From Betaproteobacteria bacterium UBA5582 (GTDB taxonomy: Bacteria; Pseudomonadota; Gammaproteobacteria; Burkholderiales; Rhodocyclaceae), in NCBI GenBank assembly GCA_002425245.1, contig DILW01000015.1:5432-69431 (forward strand): a DNA stretch of 64,000 bases, read 5' to 3'. The position numbers and the translations under genes are program-made. The notes under the pieces are model-generated. The model was not told where the DNA came from. It saw only the letters and a list, made by a program, of their open reading frames with translations, and did no database searches. Positions 36,626 to 45,578 of this stretch are shown one piece after another. The first letter of the stretch is position 1; the number at the start of each line of letters is the position of its first letter.

Positions 36626-38539
36626 TCACAGTGTCGCCTGCCATTTTTCCTGCCATTGCACCCACATCAATACCGTCCAGATTTCCGCCAGGCGGTTTTC
36701 ACCGGCCAGATGCGCCTGCCAGGCGCGTTGCACGCGCTCGGCCTGCAGGCCCAGTTCGGCCAGACGCCGGGCTTGCAGCATCTCCTCGGCCCAAGGCTTC
36801 AGTGGCCCGCGCAGCCAGACGCCGATCGGCATGCCGAAGCCCATTTTCGGACGCTCCATCAGGACTTGCGGCACATGCCGGTAAAGCACCTTGCGCATGA
36901 CCAGCTTGCCCAGATCGCCCTGGGGACTCAACTTCAATTCCGGCGGCACCCGCCATGCCCACTCGACCAGACGGTGGTCAAGCAGGGGCGCCCGGCCTTC
37001 AAGCGCGACCGCCATGGTGGCCCGGTCCATCTTGGTCAGCACATCGTCGGGCAGAAATCTTTCCTGGTCGATGGCCATCATGCTTTCCGCCCAACCGAGC
37101 GGCGCGTGGCGCGCCGGATCGGCCAGCAAGGCGTCCGAACTGCCGGCGGCCATCACCTCGGCGGGATTCTTCCAAGCCGAGATGATCTCCCGGTAAACGT
37201 CGCCCGGCGAGCAGCGCAGGTAATCGGCAAAACGGTAAACCCGGTCGGACAGCCCGTTGGCACCGCCGAAGCGTTTTCCGAGAACCAGCGAATCCAGGCC
37301 ATCGAGCCATGCGGCCGGCAGGGAGCGCAGCAGGCCCGCCGCCATTCGGCTACCGGGAGTGCCCAGCCGCCGCCGCGTGCGCTGGATGCGCTCGGCCCAG
37401 AAATAGCGGGGATAGCCGCCAAACAGTTCGTCGCCACCGTCGCCCGAGAGGGCAACGGTCACCTGCTCCCGAGCGAAACGGGCCAGCAAGGTGGTCGGAA
37501 TGCTGCTGCTGTCGGCAAAGGGTTCGTCGTGGATGCGGGCGATCTCGGGCACCAGGTCGATCACTTCGCCGGGGCTGAGGATGCGCTCCTGGTGGTTGGT
37601 GCCGAGATGCGCGGCGACCGCGCGGGCGTGCGGCGACTCATCGTGCGAGCGCTCGGCAAAGCCGATGGTGAAGGTGCGCGCCGGATCGCCGCCGTTCTTC
37701 TGCATCAGGGCGACCACCAGCGACGAATCGAGGCCGCCGGAAAGGAAGGCGCCGTAGGGAACGTCGGCCCGCAGGCGGATCTTGACCGCATCGACGAGCA
37801 ACGCTTCCAGTTCGTCGGCCGCCGCTTCCATGTCCGCCGGCAGCCGGCTCGCCAGACCGTTCCTGGCCGCCACCGCGACCGACCAGTAGGCACTGATGTC
37901 GGCGTGACCGCCGGTCCACTTGAGCAAGGTTCCGGCCGCCAGCTTGCGGGCGCCGCGGACGATGGAAGCCGTTCCCGGCACGCACAGCGACCGGAAATAA
38001 CCGGTCAGTGCCGCCGGATCGACGCGCTTGTCGAGCCAGGGCACCTGCCACAGCGCCCCCAGTTCCGAGGCAAAGGCGATCTCCCGGCCGTTCTCGGCGA
38101 AATACAGCGGCTTCTCGCCCAGGCGATCCCGGGCCAGGTAAAGCGTCCGCTCCGCACAATCCCACAGGCCGAAGGCGAACATCCCGTTGAAACGCTGCAG
38201 CGCGCCGTCGACGCCCCAGGCTTCAATGGCCGCCAGCATGACTTCGGTGTCGGAATGCCCGCGAAAGCTAAAGCCCTTGCCCGCCAGTTCCGAAGCCAGT
38301 TCCGGCGCGTTGTACACCTCGCCGTTGAAGGTGATCACGTAACGCCCCGAGGGCGAGATCATCGGCTGCCGTCCGGCGGGAGAAAGATCGACGATGGCCA
38401 GGCGGCGCTGCGCCAGCCACACCCCGTCCGCGGTCCACTCCCCCGCACCGTCGGGACCGCGATGCGCCACCGCCTGGCTCATCTGCCGGGCGGCGGCGAG
38501 GTCAATCGACTGACCGAGCCAGCCTGCGATACCGCACAT
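36626..38539 (-). CDS. asnB: AsnB-type glutamine-hydrolysing asparagine synthetase-like amidotransferase
   Basis: A 637-residue class II amidotransferase. It has the N-terminal nucleophile Cys2 (MCGIAGWLGQ), a glutaminase domain to about residue 215, then the synthetase domain with PP-loop FLSGGLDSSLV and VALSGDGGDELFGGYPRYFW. Homologues within exopolysaccharide loci (for example the asn genes near floc-forming EPS clusters in Zoogloea) are thought to amidate uronic-acid or amino-acid substituents rather than supply asparagine. Its position among glycosyltransferases supports that role, which remains inference. Confidence 0.9.
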   Translation of the reverse strand: MCGIAGWLGQSIDLAAARQMSQAVAHRGPDGAGEWTADGVWLAQRRLAIVDLSPAGRQPMISPSGRYVITFNGEVYNAPELASELAGKGFSFRGHSDTEVMLAAIEAWGVDGALQRFNGMFAFGLWDCAERTLYLARDRLGEKPLYFAENGREIAFASELGALWQVPWLDKRVDPAALTGYFRSLCVPGTASIVRGARKLAAGTLLKWTGGHADISAYWSVAVAARNGLASRLPADMEAAADELEALLVDAVKIRLRADVPYGAFLSGGLDSSLVVALMQKNGGDPARTFTIGFAERSHDESPHARAVAAHLGTNHQERILSPGEVIDLVPEIARIHDEPFADSSSIPTTLLARFAREQVTVALSGDGGDELFGGYPRYFWAERIQRTRRRLGTPGSRMAAGLLRSLPAAWLDGLDSLVLGKRFGGANGLSDRVYRFADYLRCSPGDVYREIISAWKNPAEVMAAGSSDALLADPARHAPLGWAESMMAIDQERFLPDDVLTKMDRATMAVALEGRAPLLDHRLVEWAWRVPPELKLSPQGDLGKLVMRKVLYRHVPQVLMERPKMGFGMPIGVWLRGPLKPWAEEMLQARRLAELGLQAERVQRAWQAHLAGENRLAEIWTVLMWVQWQEKWQATL

Positions 38540-38542
38540 CTG

Positions 38543-39346
38543 TCATTCCCCCCGGGCCGTGTTGCCGTAACGCCGCCAGTAGCGGACCCAATGCCTGAGG
38601 TCCTGCGGCAGCAAGCCATAGACGAAGGTCAGATAGGGAATCAACCGCCCGCGCCCGCCGAGCAGGCTGGCGGAAACCCGCCGCCGCAGGCCGAAACAGC
38701 CCTTCAGGTAAGCGATGCGTTTGCGGCTTTCGAAATGCTGACGGTCGTGGATACGCCGGAAAATATAGCCCCGGTCGAGGTTGGCGATGCACGCCCCCGA
38801 CTCCAGGAGCGCCACCCACAGGGCATAATCGAACAGGCTCTTGCGCGATTCATCGTAGCCATTCACCTTGGCCAGCGCCTGCCGCCGGATCAGCACGCCC
38901 GAGTGATGAACCGGGTTCATCATCAGGAAGCGGTCGGCCGGCAGAATCTCCGGCACGGCGTCGTCGCTGGGCGTGTCCTCGACGTGCTCCCTGGCCATCA
39001 CCCCGCGACAGCCGAGCACGTCGATCTGCGGATGCGCGCGCATGACCTTGAGCATTTCCTGCAGCCATACCGGCGAGGCGGCATCGTCGGCGTCCAGGAT
39101 GGCGACGAACTCCGCATCCACCGCCCGCCAGCCGATGTTCAAGGCCCGGCCGCGGCCGACCGGCGCCGACAGGATCAGTTCGACACGCGTCTGCCAGTTG
39201 GCCGTGAGCCAGGCCGCCGTGCCGTCGGTCGAGCCGTCGTCCACCACCACGTGGATGCGCTCGCTGGCGCCCTGCGCGGCTACCGAAACCAGGTTTTCCT
39301 CGAGGAATGGCAGACCATTCCTGACCGTCGTAATCACAGCAATCAT
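38543..39346 (-). CDS. Glycosyltransferase family 2
   Basis: A 267-residue GT-A enzyme: MIAVITTVRNGLPFLEENL at the start, the donor-binding VDDGSTDGT, and the metal-binding DADDA. ATG 39346 overlaps the stop of the heparinase-like gene (ATGA) and has GAGAAG about ten bases upstream; an ATG three codons earlier is possible. The C-terminal ~80 residues (RRIHDRQHFESRKRIAYLKG) are the basic tail common in O-antigen GT2 enzymes. The acceptor and donor sugars are unknown. Confidence 0.87.
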   Translation of the reverse strand: MIAVITTVRNGLPFLEENLVSVAAQGASERIHVVVDDGSTDGTAAWLTANWQTRVELILSAPVGRGRALNIGWRAVDAEFVAILDADDAASPVWLQEMLKVMRAHPQIDVLGCRGVMAREHVEDTPSDDAVPEILPADRFLMMNPVHHSGVLIRRQALAKVNGYDESRKSLFDYALWVALLESGACIANLDRGYIFRRIHDRQHFESRKRIAYLKGCFGLRRRVSASLLGGRGRLIPYLTFVYGLLPQDLRHWVRYWRRYGNTARGE

Positions 39347-41109
39347 TGCAGACATTCTTCTCTGGAAATGGAGAACACCGCTTCCCAACGGGGGGCGACA
39401 ACCGGCACCAGCCACTCAAGGCGCCGGCAGGGTTCGGCCTGTTCGTAGGCGACATAGCGCTCGGCCGCCTGTACCGTCGGTTCGGGAAGATTGTGCCAGG
39501 CGAGGAGGAAACGCGCGCTGCCGTGGGCGATGCGCGCGCCTTGCGGCCCGACCTCGACCTCGCCGGCGAGATGCAGGACCAGTCGCAGCGAACGCGGCTG
39601 CGCATCGGACGCGACCAGGGTCGACACGATGCGCATGCCGCCTTCAGGTTCTGAAGCGAAGCTGCGCTCGATCAGGGCGACGCCTGCGGGCAGCTTGTCG
39701 CGCAGGGCAACGCGGAGGGCATCGCCGTCGCGAACGAGCGCCGGACAGGGGCGAAAACTCTCCAGCCAGGCTGCGGGCATGTAACCGCGCGGGTAAAACC
39801 CGGTGCGAACGCCGTCGACCATGAAGGTGTTATGCCACTCCTCCAGAATGCCGGCGCCTTGCGCGTCGCGCGCCAGGGCGTAGTTGCGCCGCCCCGGATC
39901 GACGATCAGCGGCAGGCCGTCGCAGGACAGGTCGAAGGAGAACAGGTCATGATGACCGTGCGTCGCCCGCGGATCGGTCACCGCGGTATCCGCATGCAGC
40001 AACAGGCGCCAGCCATCGCGGTTCAGACTGGCCCAGCTCCCGTTCCCGGCCAGCCAGTCGCCCGTCGGCGAACCGGCGGTGGCGCCGAAATATTTCTGCC
40101 AGAACGAAGCCCCCGGTTGCGCCCCGGACTCTGGCGGGTGGTCACCGGCGAACAGGCGCTGTCCCAGCGCCGGCAGGCCGCGATAGAAATCCGGCGGAAA
40201 GTCCGGCGAGATGTCGCCGATCAGCGCCATATGCCCTTGCCCGCGGCCGAGTTCGAACATCGCCTGGCAGACCGCCAGCGATTGCTCGAACACCGGACGG
40301 AAGCGCTCGAACAAGGTCCGGTCCTGCAGCCGGAAAACGCAGGCGACTTCGAGCAGCCAGCGGGTAATCACCAGCTGGTAATGCGACGAGGCCTCGCGCA
40401 GCAGGCCGTCGGGGCCGACATGCCGGAACAGCTGGTGCTCGAAGATGAAGCGTCCGCCGCGGTAAAAACGCCCCTCGCCCAGGAACACGCCGGCGATCAG
40501 CAGGGCCCGGGCATCGTTCAGCACATGGTTGTTGGTATTCAGTTCGCCGTGGTACTCGATCTGCCCGAGCAAACCCCCGGCATCGCGACGGATCACTTGC
40601 CTGACACGCTCGCCCAGCTCGCCCGGCGGGTCACCCAGGCTGCACAGCATGACCAGGTTGGCGATGCGCTCGGCACGCGTATAGGCATCGCTACAGACAT
40701 CCGGCGCCGTTTCCCGGGACTTGAGCCATTCGGCGACGCCGCCCCAGGCCTGAGGAAGACTGTCAACGGCCTGCTCCAGGACCCAGCCGAGACGATCGAC
40801 ACGCATCCGCAGTTCGGGATCGGACGGCATCGATATCGGCGGCGCAGCGGCCGGCGTTGGGCAGACAAGGGGCGCGCTGGCCAGCCAGGGACGGAAAACA
40901 TGGCGTGCCACCACCTCCTCGTTGGTCAGGCCGTCAATCGCGCTCGCCAACTGCTCTCCGAACAAGGCGATTTCCCGGGCTTTCCGACGTCGCATTTCGG
41001 CCAGCAAGGGCCAGTGCCACGGCTGAACGGCATAGCGCAGAAAGCGCCGCAGCGAATAGTCGGCGAGCGTTTTTCTGATCTTGCCGATCGAGCGGGAAGG
41101 CGCACCCAT
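39343..41109 (-). CDS. Heparinase II/III-like polysaccharide lyase family protein
   Basis: A 588-residue protein with an alpha/alpha-barrel-like N-terminal region (about 1-330; NTNNHVLNDARALLIAG and ASSHYQLVITRWLLE are conserved segments) and a C-terminal heparinase II/III beta-sandwich domain (THGHHDLFSFDLSCDGLPLIVDPG). No signal peptide is visible from ATG 41109. The frame is open up to 41826, but that part overlaps the upstream GT2 gene and lacks conservation. Homologues occur in EPS loci and may trim or remodel uronate-containing polymer. Activity is not proven; an epimerase-like role is possible. Confidence 0.8.
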   Translation of the reverse strand: MGAPSRSIGKIRKTLADYSLRRFLRYAVQPWHWPLLAEMRRRKAREIALFGEQLASAIDGLTNEEVVARHVFRPWLASAPLVCPTPAAAPPISMPSDPELRMRVDRLGWVLEQAVDSLPQAWGGVAEWLKSRETAPDVCSDAYTRAERIANLVMLCSLGDPPGELGERVRQVIRRDAGGLLGQIEYHGELNTNNHVLNDARALLIAGVFLGEGRFYRGGRFIFEHQLFRHVGPDGLLREASSHYQLVITRWLLEVACVFRLQDRTLFERFRPVFEQSLAVCQAMFELGRGQGHMALIGDISPDFPPDFYRGLPALGQRLFAGDHPPESGAQPGASFWQKYFGATAGSPTGDWLAGNGSWASLNRDGWRLLLHADTAVTDPRATHGHHDLFSFDLSCDGLPLIVDPGRRNYALARDAQGAGILEEWHNTFMVDGVRTGFYPRGYMPAAWLESFRPCPALVRDGDALRVALRDKLPAGVALIERSFASEPEGGMRIVSTLVASDAQPRSLRLVLHLAGEVEVGPQGARIAHGSARFLLAWHNLPEPTVQAAERYVAYEQAEPCRRLEWLVPVVAPRWEAVFSISREECLQ

Positions 41110-41120
41110 GGTCCCGCCGG

Positions 41121-42098
41121 TCAACGATTCGACGAGCGGAAAGCTCGGCCCAACACCCCGGCGACCTTGCTCAGCGCGTGCTCGACAACCGCCACGGGGA
41201 AGAACAGGACAGCCGGCGGATCGAGCGCCAGCACCCGCCCCAGGTGGTAGGGGAAATTGCGCAAGCCATGCATGGGCTGGGTCAGCAGGTGATGCCCCCA
41301 CAGGGCCATGACCCGCGTCCGGTACTTGCAGCGCTCGAAAAAGCTCAGATCGAGACGGCGTATTTCGCCGAGCAGCAAGCGGAAAAACTCCTCGTAGGTG
41401 ACCTGCGATTTCGTCTGGCTGCGAACGGTGGTCTCGTGCTGACGGAAATGATTCAGCGGCGCTGCGACATAGGCCACGTCGCAGCGCTCGGCCAGACGGA
41501 AGAACAGGTCCCAGTCGCTGTTTGCCTTGTACTGCCCGGAGAAACCGCCGGCCGCGAGGAAGTCGGACTTGCGCATGAGCACCGAGCTTAGATTGGGCAT
41601 GACACAGGAGTGCAGCAGGAAACGCGACATTTCCCGCCCGGAAATCAGGGTATCGCCGGCACAACGCGCCTTGAACGCGGGCTCCCGGCCGGCATAGTCG
41701 TCGCCCAGAACCTTGCCCGAGGCGTCGACCATCAGGCTGCGACAAAAGGCCACGCCGGCCGACGGATGTTTCTGCATGGCTTCGACCAGCTTGCTCACCA
41801 TCTCCGGCTCGCAGGCATCGTCGCAATTGGCGTACAACAGGTATTCGCCGCTGGCCAGCTCGGAGCCCTGATTGCTGACCGCAACCCAGCCGCCGTTGAC
41901 CTCCCGGACAATCAGGCGCACCCGCGGATCGGTCTCGAAGGTTTTGAGGATCTCGACGCTGTTATCGGGAGAACAGTCGTCGATGACCAGGATTTCGATT
42001 GCCGGATAGGTCTGCGCCAGCAGGGATTGCATGCGCTCGACCAGGTACTCCGCGTGGTTGTAGCTGGCAACGACGATGCTGACCAGGCCCGGGGTCAC
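41121..42098 (-). CDS. Glycosyltransferase family 2
   Basis: A 325-residue GT-A enzyme with VSIVVASYNHAEYLVERMQ, the VIDDCSPDNS donor-binding loop and NCDDA as the metal-binding acidic motif. The C-terminal half (about 190-325) contains KANSDWDLFFRLAE, typical of O-antigen GT2 members. It starts at GTG 42098, which overlaps the upstream epimerase stop (GTGA). Linkage specificity is unknown. Confidence 0.86.
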   Translation of the reverse strand: MTPGLVSIVVASYNHAEYLVERMQSLLAQTYPAIEILVIDDCSPDNSVEILKTFETDPRVRLIVREVNGGWVAVSNQGSELASGEYLLYANCDDACEPEMVSKLVEAMQKHPSAGVAFCRSLMVDASGKVLGDDYAGREPAFKARCAGDTLISGREMSRFLLHSCVMPNLSSVLMRKSDFLAAGGFSGQYKANSDWDLFFRLAERCDVAYVAAPLNHFRQHETTVRSQTKSQVTYEEFFRLLLGEIRRLDLSFFERCKYRTRVMALWGHHLLTQPMHGLRNFPYHLGRVLALDPPAVLFFPVAVVEHALSKVAGVLGRAFRSSNR

Positions 42099-43240
42099 GA
42101 TGCGTTCCCCTTGAACAGCCCCTTTTCCGCGAGTTCGCGCAGGCTTTCCTCGTAGGCATCCTTGCCGCCCTGCTGTTCCCTAACCCAGTCGACGAAGCGC
42201 GAAATCCCCTGCTCGATGCCGACGCGCGGGACAAAGCCGAGCACCCGCTCGATCTTGCCCAGATCGGCAAAATTGTGGCGGATGTCACCCAGCCTGAACT
42301 GCCCGGAAACAGCCGTTGGTACCTCTTTTCCAAACGCCGCCTGCAACATGCGGACGATCGCATTGACGTCGGTCGGCACCCCGGACCCGACGTTGAACAC
42401 GTCATTCACCCAGGCCTCATGCTCGACACCGAGCATCGTCGCCGCGACGACGTCGTCGACGAAGACGAAGTCCCGGCTCTCCCGGCCGTCCTCGAAGATG
42501 TTGATCGACTTGCCATTCCTGATCCGGGTCGAGAAGATCGACAGGATGCCCGTGTACGGATTCGACAGCGACTGCCCCGGGCCATAGACGTTTTGGTAGC
42601 GAAAGGCCAGCGACGGGATGCCGAGCGCGCGGCCAACGGTGAGCACCATTTGCTCCTGATTCAGCTTGGTGATGCCATAGATCGAAGACGGCTTGGCCGG
42701 CGTGCTCTCGTCAGTCGCCTCGACCTCGACGAAGGCGCCGCAAACCGGGCAGCGCGGGGAAAACAGGCCCTGCTCCATGTCCTCGGCCGTGCGCTGCTCG
42801 GGATAAACCACGCCATGCGTGGGGCAACGGTACTTGCCCTCGCCATAGATGGCCCGCGAAGAAGCCACCACGAGCTTGCGCACCTGGTGCTGGGTATTGG
42901 CCAGCAAGTCGAGCAATATCCCGGTGCCGCCGACATTGACGTCAACATAGCGCTGGATTTCGTACATCGACTGCCCGGTCCCGGTTTCCGCTGCCAGATG
43001 CACGACCGCATCGACCCCCTGCAGGCAACGCGCCAGCAGGGAACGGTCCGTGATGCAGCCGCGGTGAAAATCGACCTTGCCCTGGATCGACTGGTACAAG
43101 GGCGAAGCTTCGGGATCGTCGCCATGAATCTGCGGAATCAGGGCGTCCAGCACCCTGACCTCATGTCCTGCTGCCAGCAGGCGCAAGGCCAGACGCGATC
43201 CGATGAAACCGCTCCCCCCGGTGATTAGAACTTTTTTCAT
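42095..43240 (-). CDS. NAD-dependent nucleotide-sugar epimerase with Cys-rich insert (dTDP-rhamnose 4-epimerase-like)
   Basis: A 381-residue extended SDR epimerase: LITGGSGFIGSRLALRLLAAG, catalytic Tyr-Lys in SSIYGITKLNQEQ, and FRYQNVYGPGQSLSNPY. Between the cofactor and catalytic regions (about residues 135-175) is an insert with Cys-x2-His (CPTH) and Cys-x2-Cys (CPVC), a probable metal-binding ribbon. I associate this insert with the dTDP-L-rhamnose 4-epimerase (WbiB-like) group, which would suit the rml genes of this locus. Substrate remains unproven. It sits 4 bases before an AT-rich block of three genes. Confidence 0.82.
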   Translation of the reverse strand: MKKVLITGGSGFIGSRLALRLLAAGHEVRVLDALIPQIHGDDPEASPLYQSIQGKVDFHRGCITDRSLLARCLQGVDAVVHLAAETGTGQSMYEIQRYVDVNVGGTGILLDLLANTQHQVRKLVVASSRAIYGEGKYRCPTHGVVYPEQRTAEDMEQGLFSPRCPVCGAFVEVEATDESTPAKPSSIYGITKLNQEQMVLTVGRALGIPSLAFRYQNVYGPGQSLSNPYTGILSIFSTRIRNGKSINIFEDGRESRDFVFVDDVVAATMLGVEHEAWVNDVFNVGSGVPTDVNAIVRMLQAAFGKEVPTAVSGQFRLGDIRHNFADLGKIERVLGFVPRVGIEQGISRFVDWVREQQGGKDAYEESLRELAEKGLFKGNAS

Positions 43241-43244
43241 GAAA

Positions 43245-43880
43245 TTATGGATTTTCCGTCTTGCCAGACATCACCGGAAGATCAGGATCATGTCTGGAAA
43301 ATTTTTCAACAAATTCATCAACGCCCATGTAGAAATCATCCACATTGGCTTTTATATGATCAATCTCCCAATCCCACCATTTGATGGCCAATAACCGGCT
43401 GATTGTTTCTTCGGAAAACCGGTATTTGATCACACGCGCGGGAACTCCAGCGACGATGGCATAAGGAGGAACATCCTTTGCGACCACTGCCCCGGCCGCC
43501 ACAACGGCACCATCGCCAATGGTAACCCCGGAAAGGATAGTCGCCCTGGCACCAATCCATACGTCATTGCCAATGCGAACCTCCCCTTTACTGAAAGTAT
43601 CCTTCTCCCCCCCTCGATTCATCAAATGGGCGTAGAACGGAAAGCTGGAAACCGCTCCGTAGTCATGCTCACCGCTGGCGATCACCTTGACGCCGTACGC
43701 AAAACTGCAGAAATTTCCAACTTGAACCCTGTCAGAATCTTTGAAAATCAGGAACGTCTTTGGATTAATACCATAGGTACATTTCCCGATCTTGACCTGA
43801 GCGGCAATCTTCTGCATTTCCCTGTGCCTAATGGCCCCACCCAAAGCGCCGCGCAAAAAGGAGATGATCTTCGTCAACAA
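43245..43880 (-). CDS. CatB-type (xenobiotic) acetyltransferase with hexapeptide repeats
   Basis: A 211-residue left-handed beta-helix acyltransferase. The segment VRIGNDVWIGARATILSGVTIGDGAVVAAGAVVAK carries the repeats, and VIASGEHDYGAVSSFPF holds the catalytic His of CatB enzymes. It ends with the typical PARVIKYRFSEETISRLL tail. Base composition is clearly more AT-rich than in flanking genes. It probably O-acetylates a sugar of the polymer. Confidence 0.86.
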   Translation of the reverse strand: MLTKIISFLRGALGGAIRHREMQKIAAQVKIGKCTYGINPKTFLIFKDSDRVQVGNFCSFAYGVKVIASGEHDYGAVSSFPFYAHLMNRGGEKDTFSKGEVRIGNDVWIGARATILSGVTIGDGAVVAAGAVVAKDVPPYAIVAGVPARVIKYRFSEETISRLLAIKWWDWEIDHIKANVDDFYMGVDEFVEKFSRHDPDLPVMSGKTENP

Positions 43881-43884
43881 ATCA

Positions 43885-44802
43885 TCATCTCCGCTTCAAT
43901 TTGACACTGCACAAGATGAATCTCTTGGGTTGCGAAAAATCCGACCAGCGAAATAGTCGAAAAACGCATTTGTCAGCCCAATAAAGAACGACAGCAATCT
44001 TCGAGTAAATGGCACGGGCTGTCTCTTTCAAACCCATGGAATGCATTGCAAAGCCGAGACTGAACAAGTGGCGACCCTTGACTTCGATTATATCGAACGA
44101 GTCGCGACAGCATTTCTTGAGGACATCGAGTTCAACCGGGCGCTCGTGCGGACTGCACATCTGGTAACCGCGCTCCACATTCTGGATGTACTCCTCGTTA
44201 TATAAGCCGAGATGCTTGGGCAGGAGCGTCGAAAAAACGTACACAAAAGCCTTGTAAAGAAAATCAACCCCACGAGAAACCGGGCTTCCCTGCCCCGGCG
44301 CGGATTCACAAAGTGGCTCGTACAGATAAACCCTGCCGCCCGGCTTGAGAACCGACGCGATCTTGTCGAAAATGATCTGGAGTTCATCCTCGGGAACGTG
44401 ATGCAGAAAGGCGCTGACAAAAACACTATCAAAACCTTGTTCGAATTTCTGGCAGTCCCATTGGACAAGGTCGCAGCATTCGAACGAAACGTTCTGCAGT
44501 GAGTGTTTTTCCTTCAATGCATTGGCATCGTTGATCTGTTCCTGGGATAGATCGACACCGTGAACGTTCATTCCCTTCATCGCGAAATGCATCGACAACC
44601 ACCCGCCACCACAACCAATGTCCAGCAGGGAACCCGAGGGTTTATGCAGGAAATCGGTGTAGTCACCCCTCATGTCCGAGCGCAAGGCTTCATTGAGTGC
44701 GGGAGTGAGTGTCCACTGAAAGGTCATGTAGTGGCCATACTTATTCCACCAGACTTTTTCATCTTCATGCCACTGTTCGTTCGTTATTGCTTTTTCCGTC
44801 AT
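43885..44802 (-). CDS. SAM-dependent methyltransferase (class I)
   Basis: A 305-residue enzyme. Motif I is SLLDIGCGGGWLSMHFA, the acidic ribose ligand follows in HGVDLSQEQ, and motif post-I/II covers FECCDLVQWDCQ and FVSAFLHHVPEDEL. The C-terminal ~110 residues form an extra helical region with two hydrophobic segments. AT-rich like its neighbours. It overlaps the upstream acetyltransferase by four bases. It may methylate a sugar hydroxyl or a chain end; there is no direct evidence which. Confidence 0.82.
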   Translation of the reverse strand: MTEKAITNEQWHEDEKVWWNKYGHYMTFQWTLTPALNEALRSDMRGDYTDFLHKPSGSLLDIGCGGGWLSMHFAMKGMNVHGVDLSQEQINDANALKEKHSLQNVSFECCDLVQWDCQKFEQGFDSVFVSAFLHHVPEDELQIIFDKIASVLKPGGRVYLYEPLCESAPGQGSPVSRGVDFLYKAFVYVFSTLLPKHLGLYNEEYIQNVERGYQMCSPHERPVELDVLKKCCRDSFDIIEVKGRHLFSLGFAMHSMGLKETARAIYSKIAVVLYWADKCVFRLFRWSDFSQPKRFILCSVKLKRR

Positions 44803-45494
44803 GCACAGATTTCCTGATCAGCAAACCTTGAATCATTGCGATGCCTTTCCAATGCCTCCAACAGCCGTTCCGGCTCGCTGAACAAGGCATGATTTTCCTC
44901 CAACCACGGTTCCGGCATGCACCACCACTGACTTTCAAGCAGCGCTCTACGCAAGCTCTCATCAAAACGATATTTGATAATTTTTGCCGGCACCCCGGCG
45001 ACGACAGCATAATCCGGGACATCGCGCGTCACCACGGCACAGGCGGCAATCACGCAGCCCGTACCAAGCTTTACTCCGGACATAATGACTGCATTTTGCC
45101 CAATCCAGACATCATGACCAACAAGCGTTCTCTGGGTAGTAACAAAACAATCCCTATCAGAATAGGTTTTGGCCAAAGGCGTATTCTTCAGATAAAACGA
45201 CGGATGCGTACTGACACCTTGCATTGCATGCTGAGACAAACCAATGGTAACCCCTGCTGCAATTGAGCCGAATTTACCGATATCAGCATTACTGACCGTT
45301 GTGCGTTGCTGCACATAGGTATGATCGCCAAGTGTCGACTCAATAATAATTGCATCCTTGAAAATCACGTTGAAACGCCCCAGTTTCGATCCAGCCCCGA
45401 CAATAGCGCCATAATGAACGATGCAAGTTGGATACCTGAATCTGAACAGCAGCGGCATCACCAGGCCTTTGAGGGCGGATTTAATCAAACTCAT
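44799..45494 (-). CDS. CatB-like hexapeptide acetyltransferase
   Basis: A 231-residue beta-helix acyltransferase: YGAIVGAGSKLGRFNVIFKDAIIIESTLGDHTY repeats at the N-terminus, IGLSQHAMQGVSTHPSF with a likely catalytic His, and VGHDVWIGQNAVIMSGVKLGTG repeats. It ends AKIIKYRFDESLRRALLE like the second acetyltransferase 1 kb away, so the two may be paralogues with different acceptor positions. AT-rich composition suggests it entered with the methyltransferase and the other acetyltransferase. Confidence 0.84.
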   Translation of the reverse strand: MSLIKSALKGLVMPLLFRFRYPTCIVHYGAIVGAGSKLGRFNVIFKDAIIIESTLGDHTYVQQRTTVSNADIGKFGSIAAGVTIGLSQHAMQGVSTHPSFYLKNTPLAKTYSDRDCFVTTQRTLVGHDVWIGQNAVIMSGVKLGTGCVIAACAVVTRDVPDYAVVAGVPAKIIKYRFDESLRRALLESQWWCMPEPWLEENHALFSEPERLLEALERHRNDSRFADQEICA

Positions 45495-45578
45495 TTACAC
45501 CCCCAACGGTATGCCGTAAAACATGATAATTAAAGGCCATCGATCAAAAAACAATCGATTAATGTACAGACAAGAAAA

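Noticed and set aside
41110..41826. An N-terminal extension of the heparinase-like protein, since the frame stays open
   Set aside because: The extension overlaps the upstream GT2 gene, is Arg/Gly/Ala-rich and non-conserved in appearance; ATG 41109 gives a protein of the expected length.
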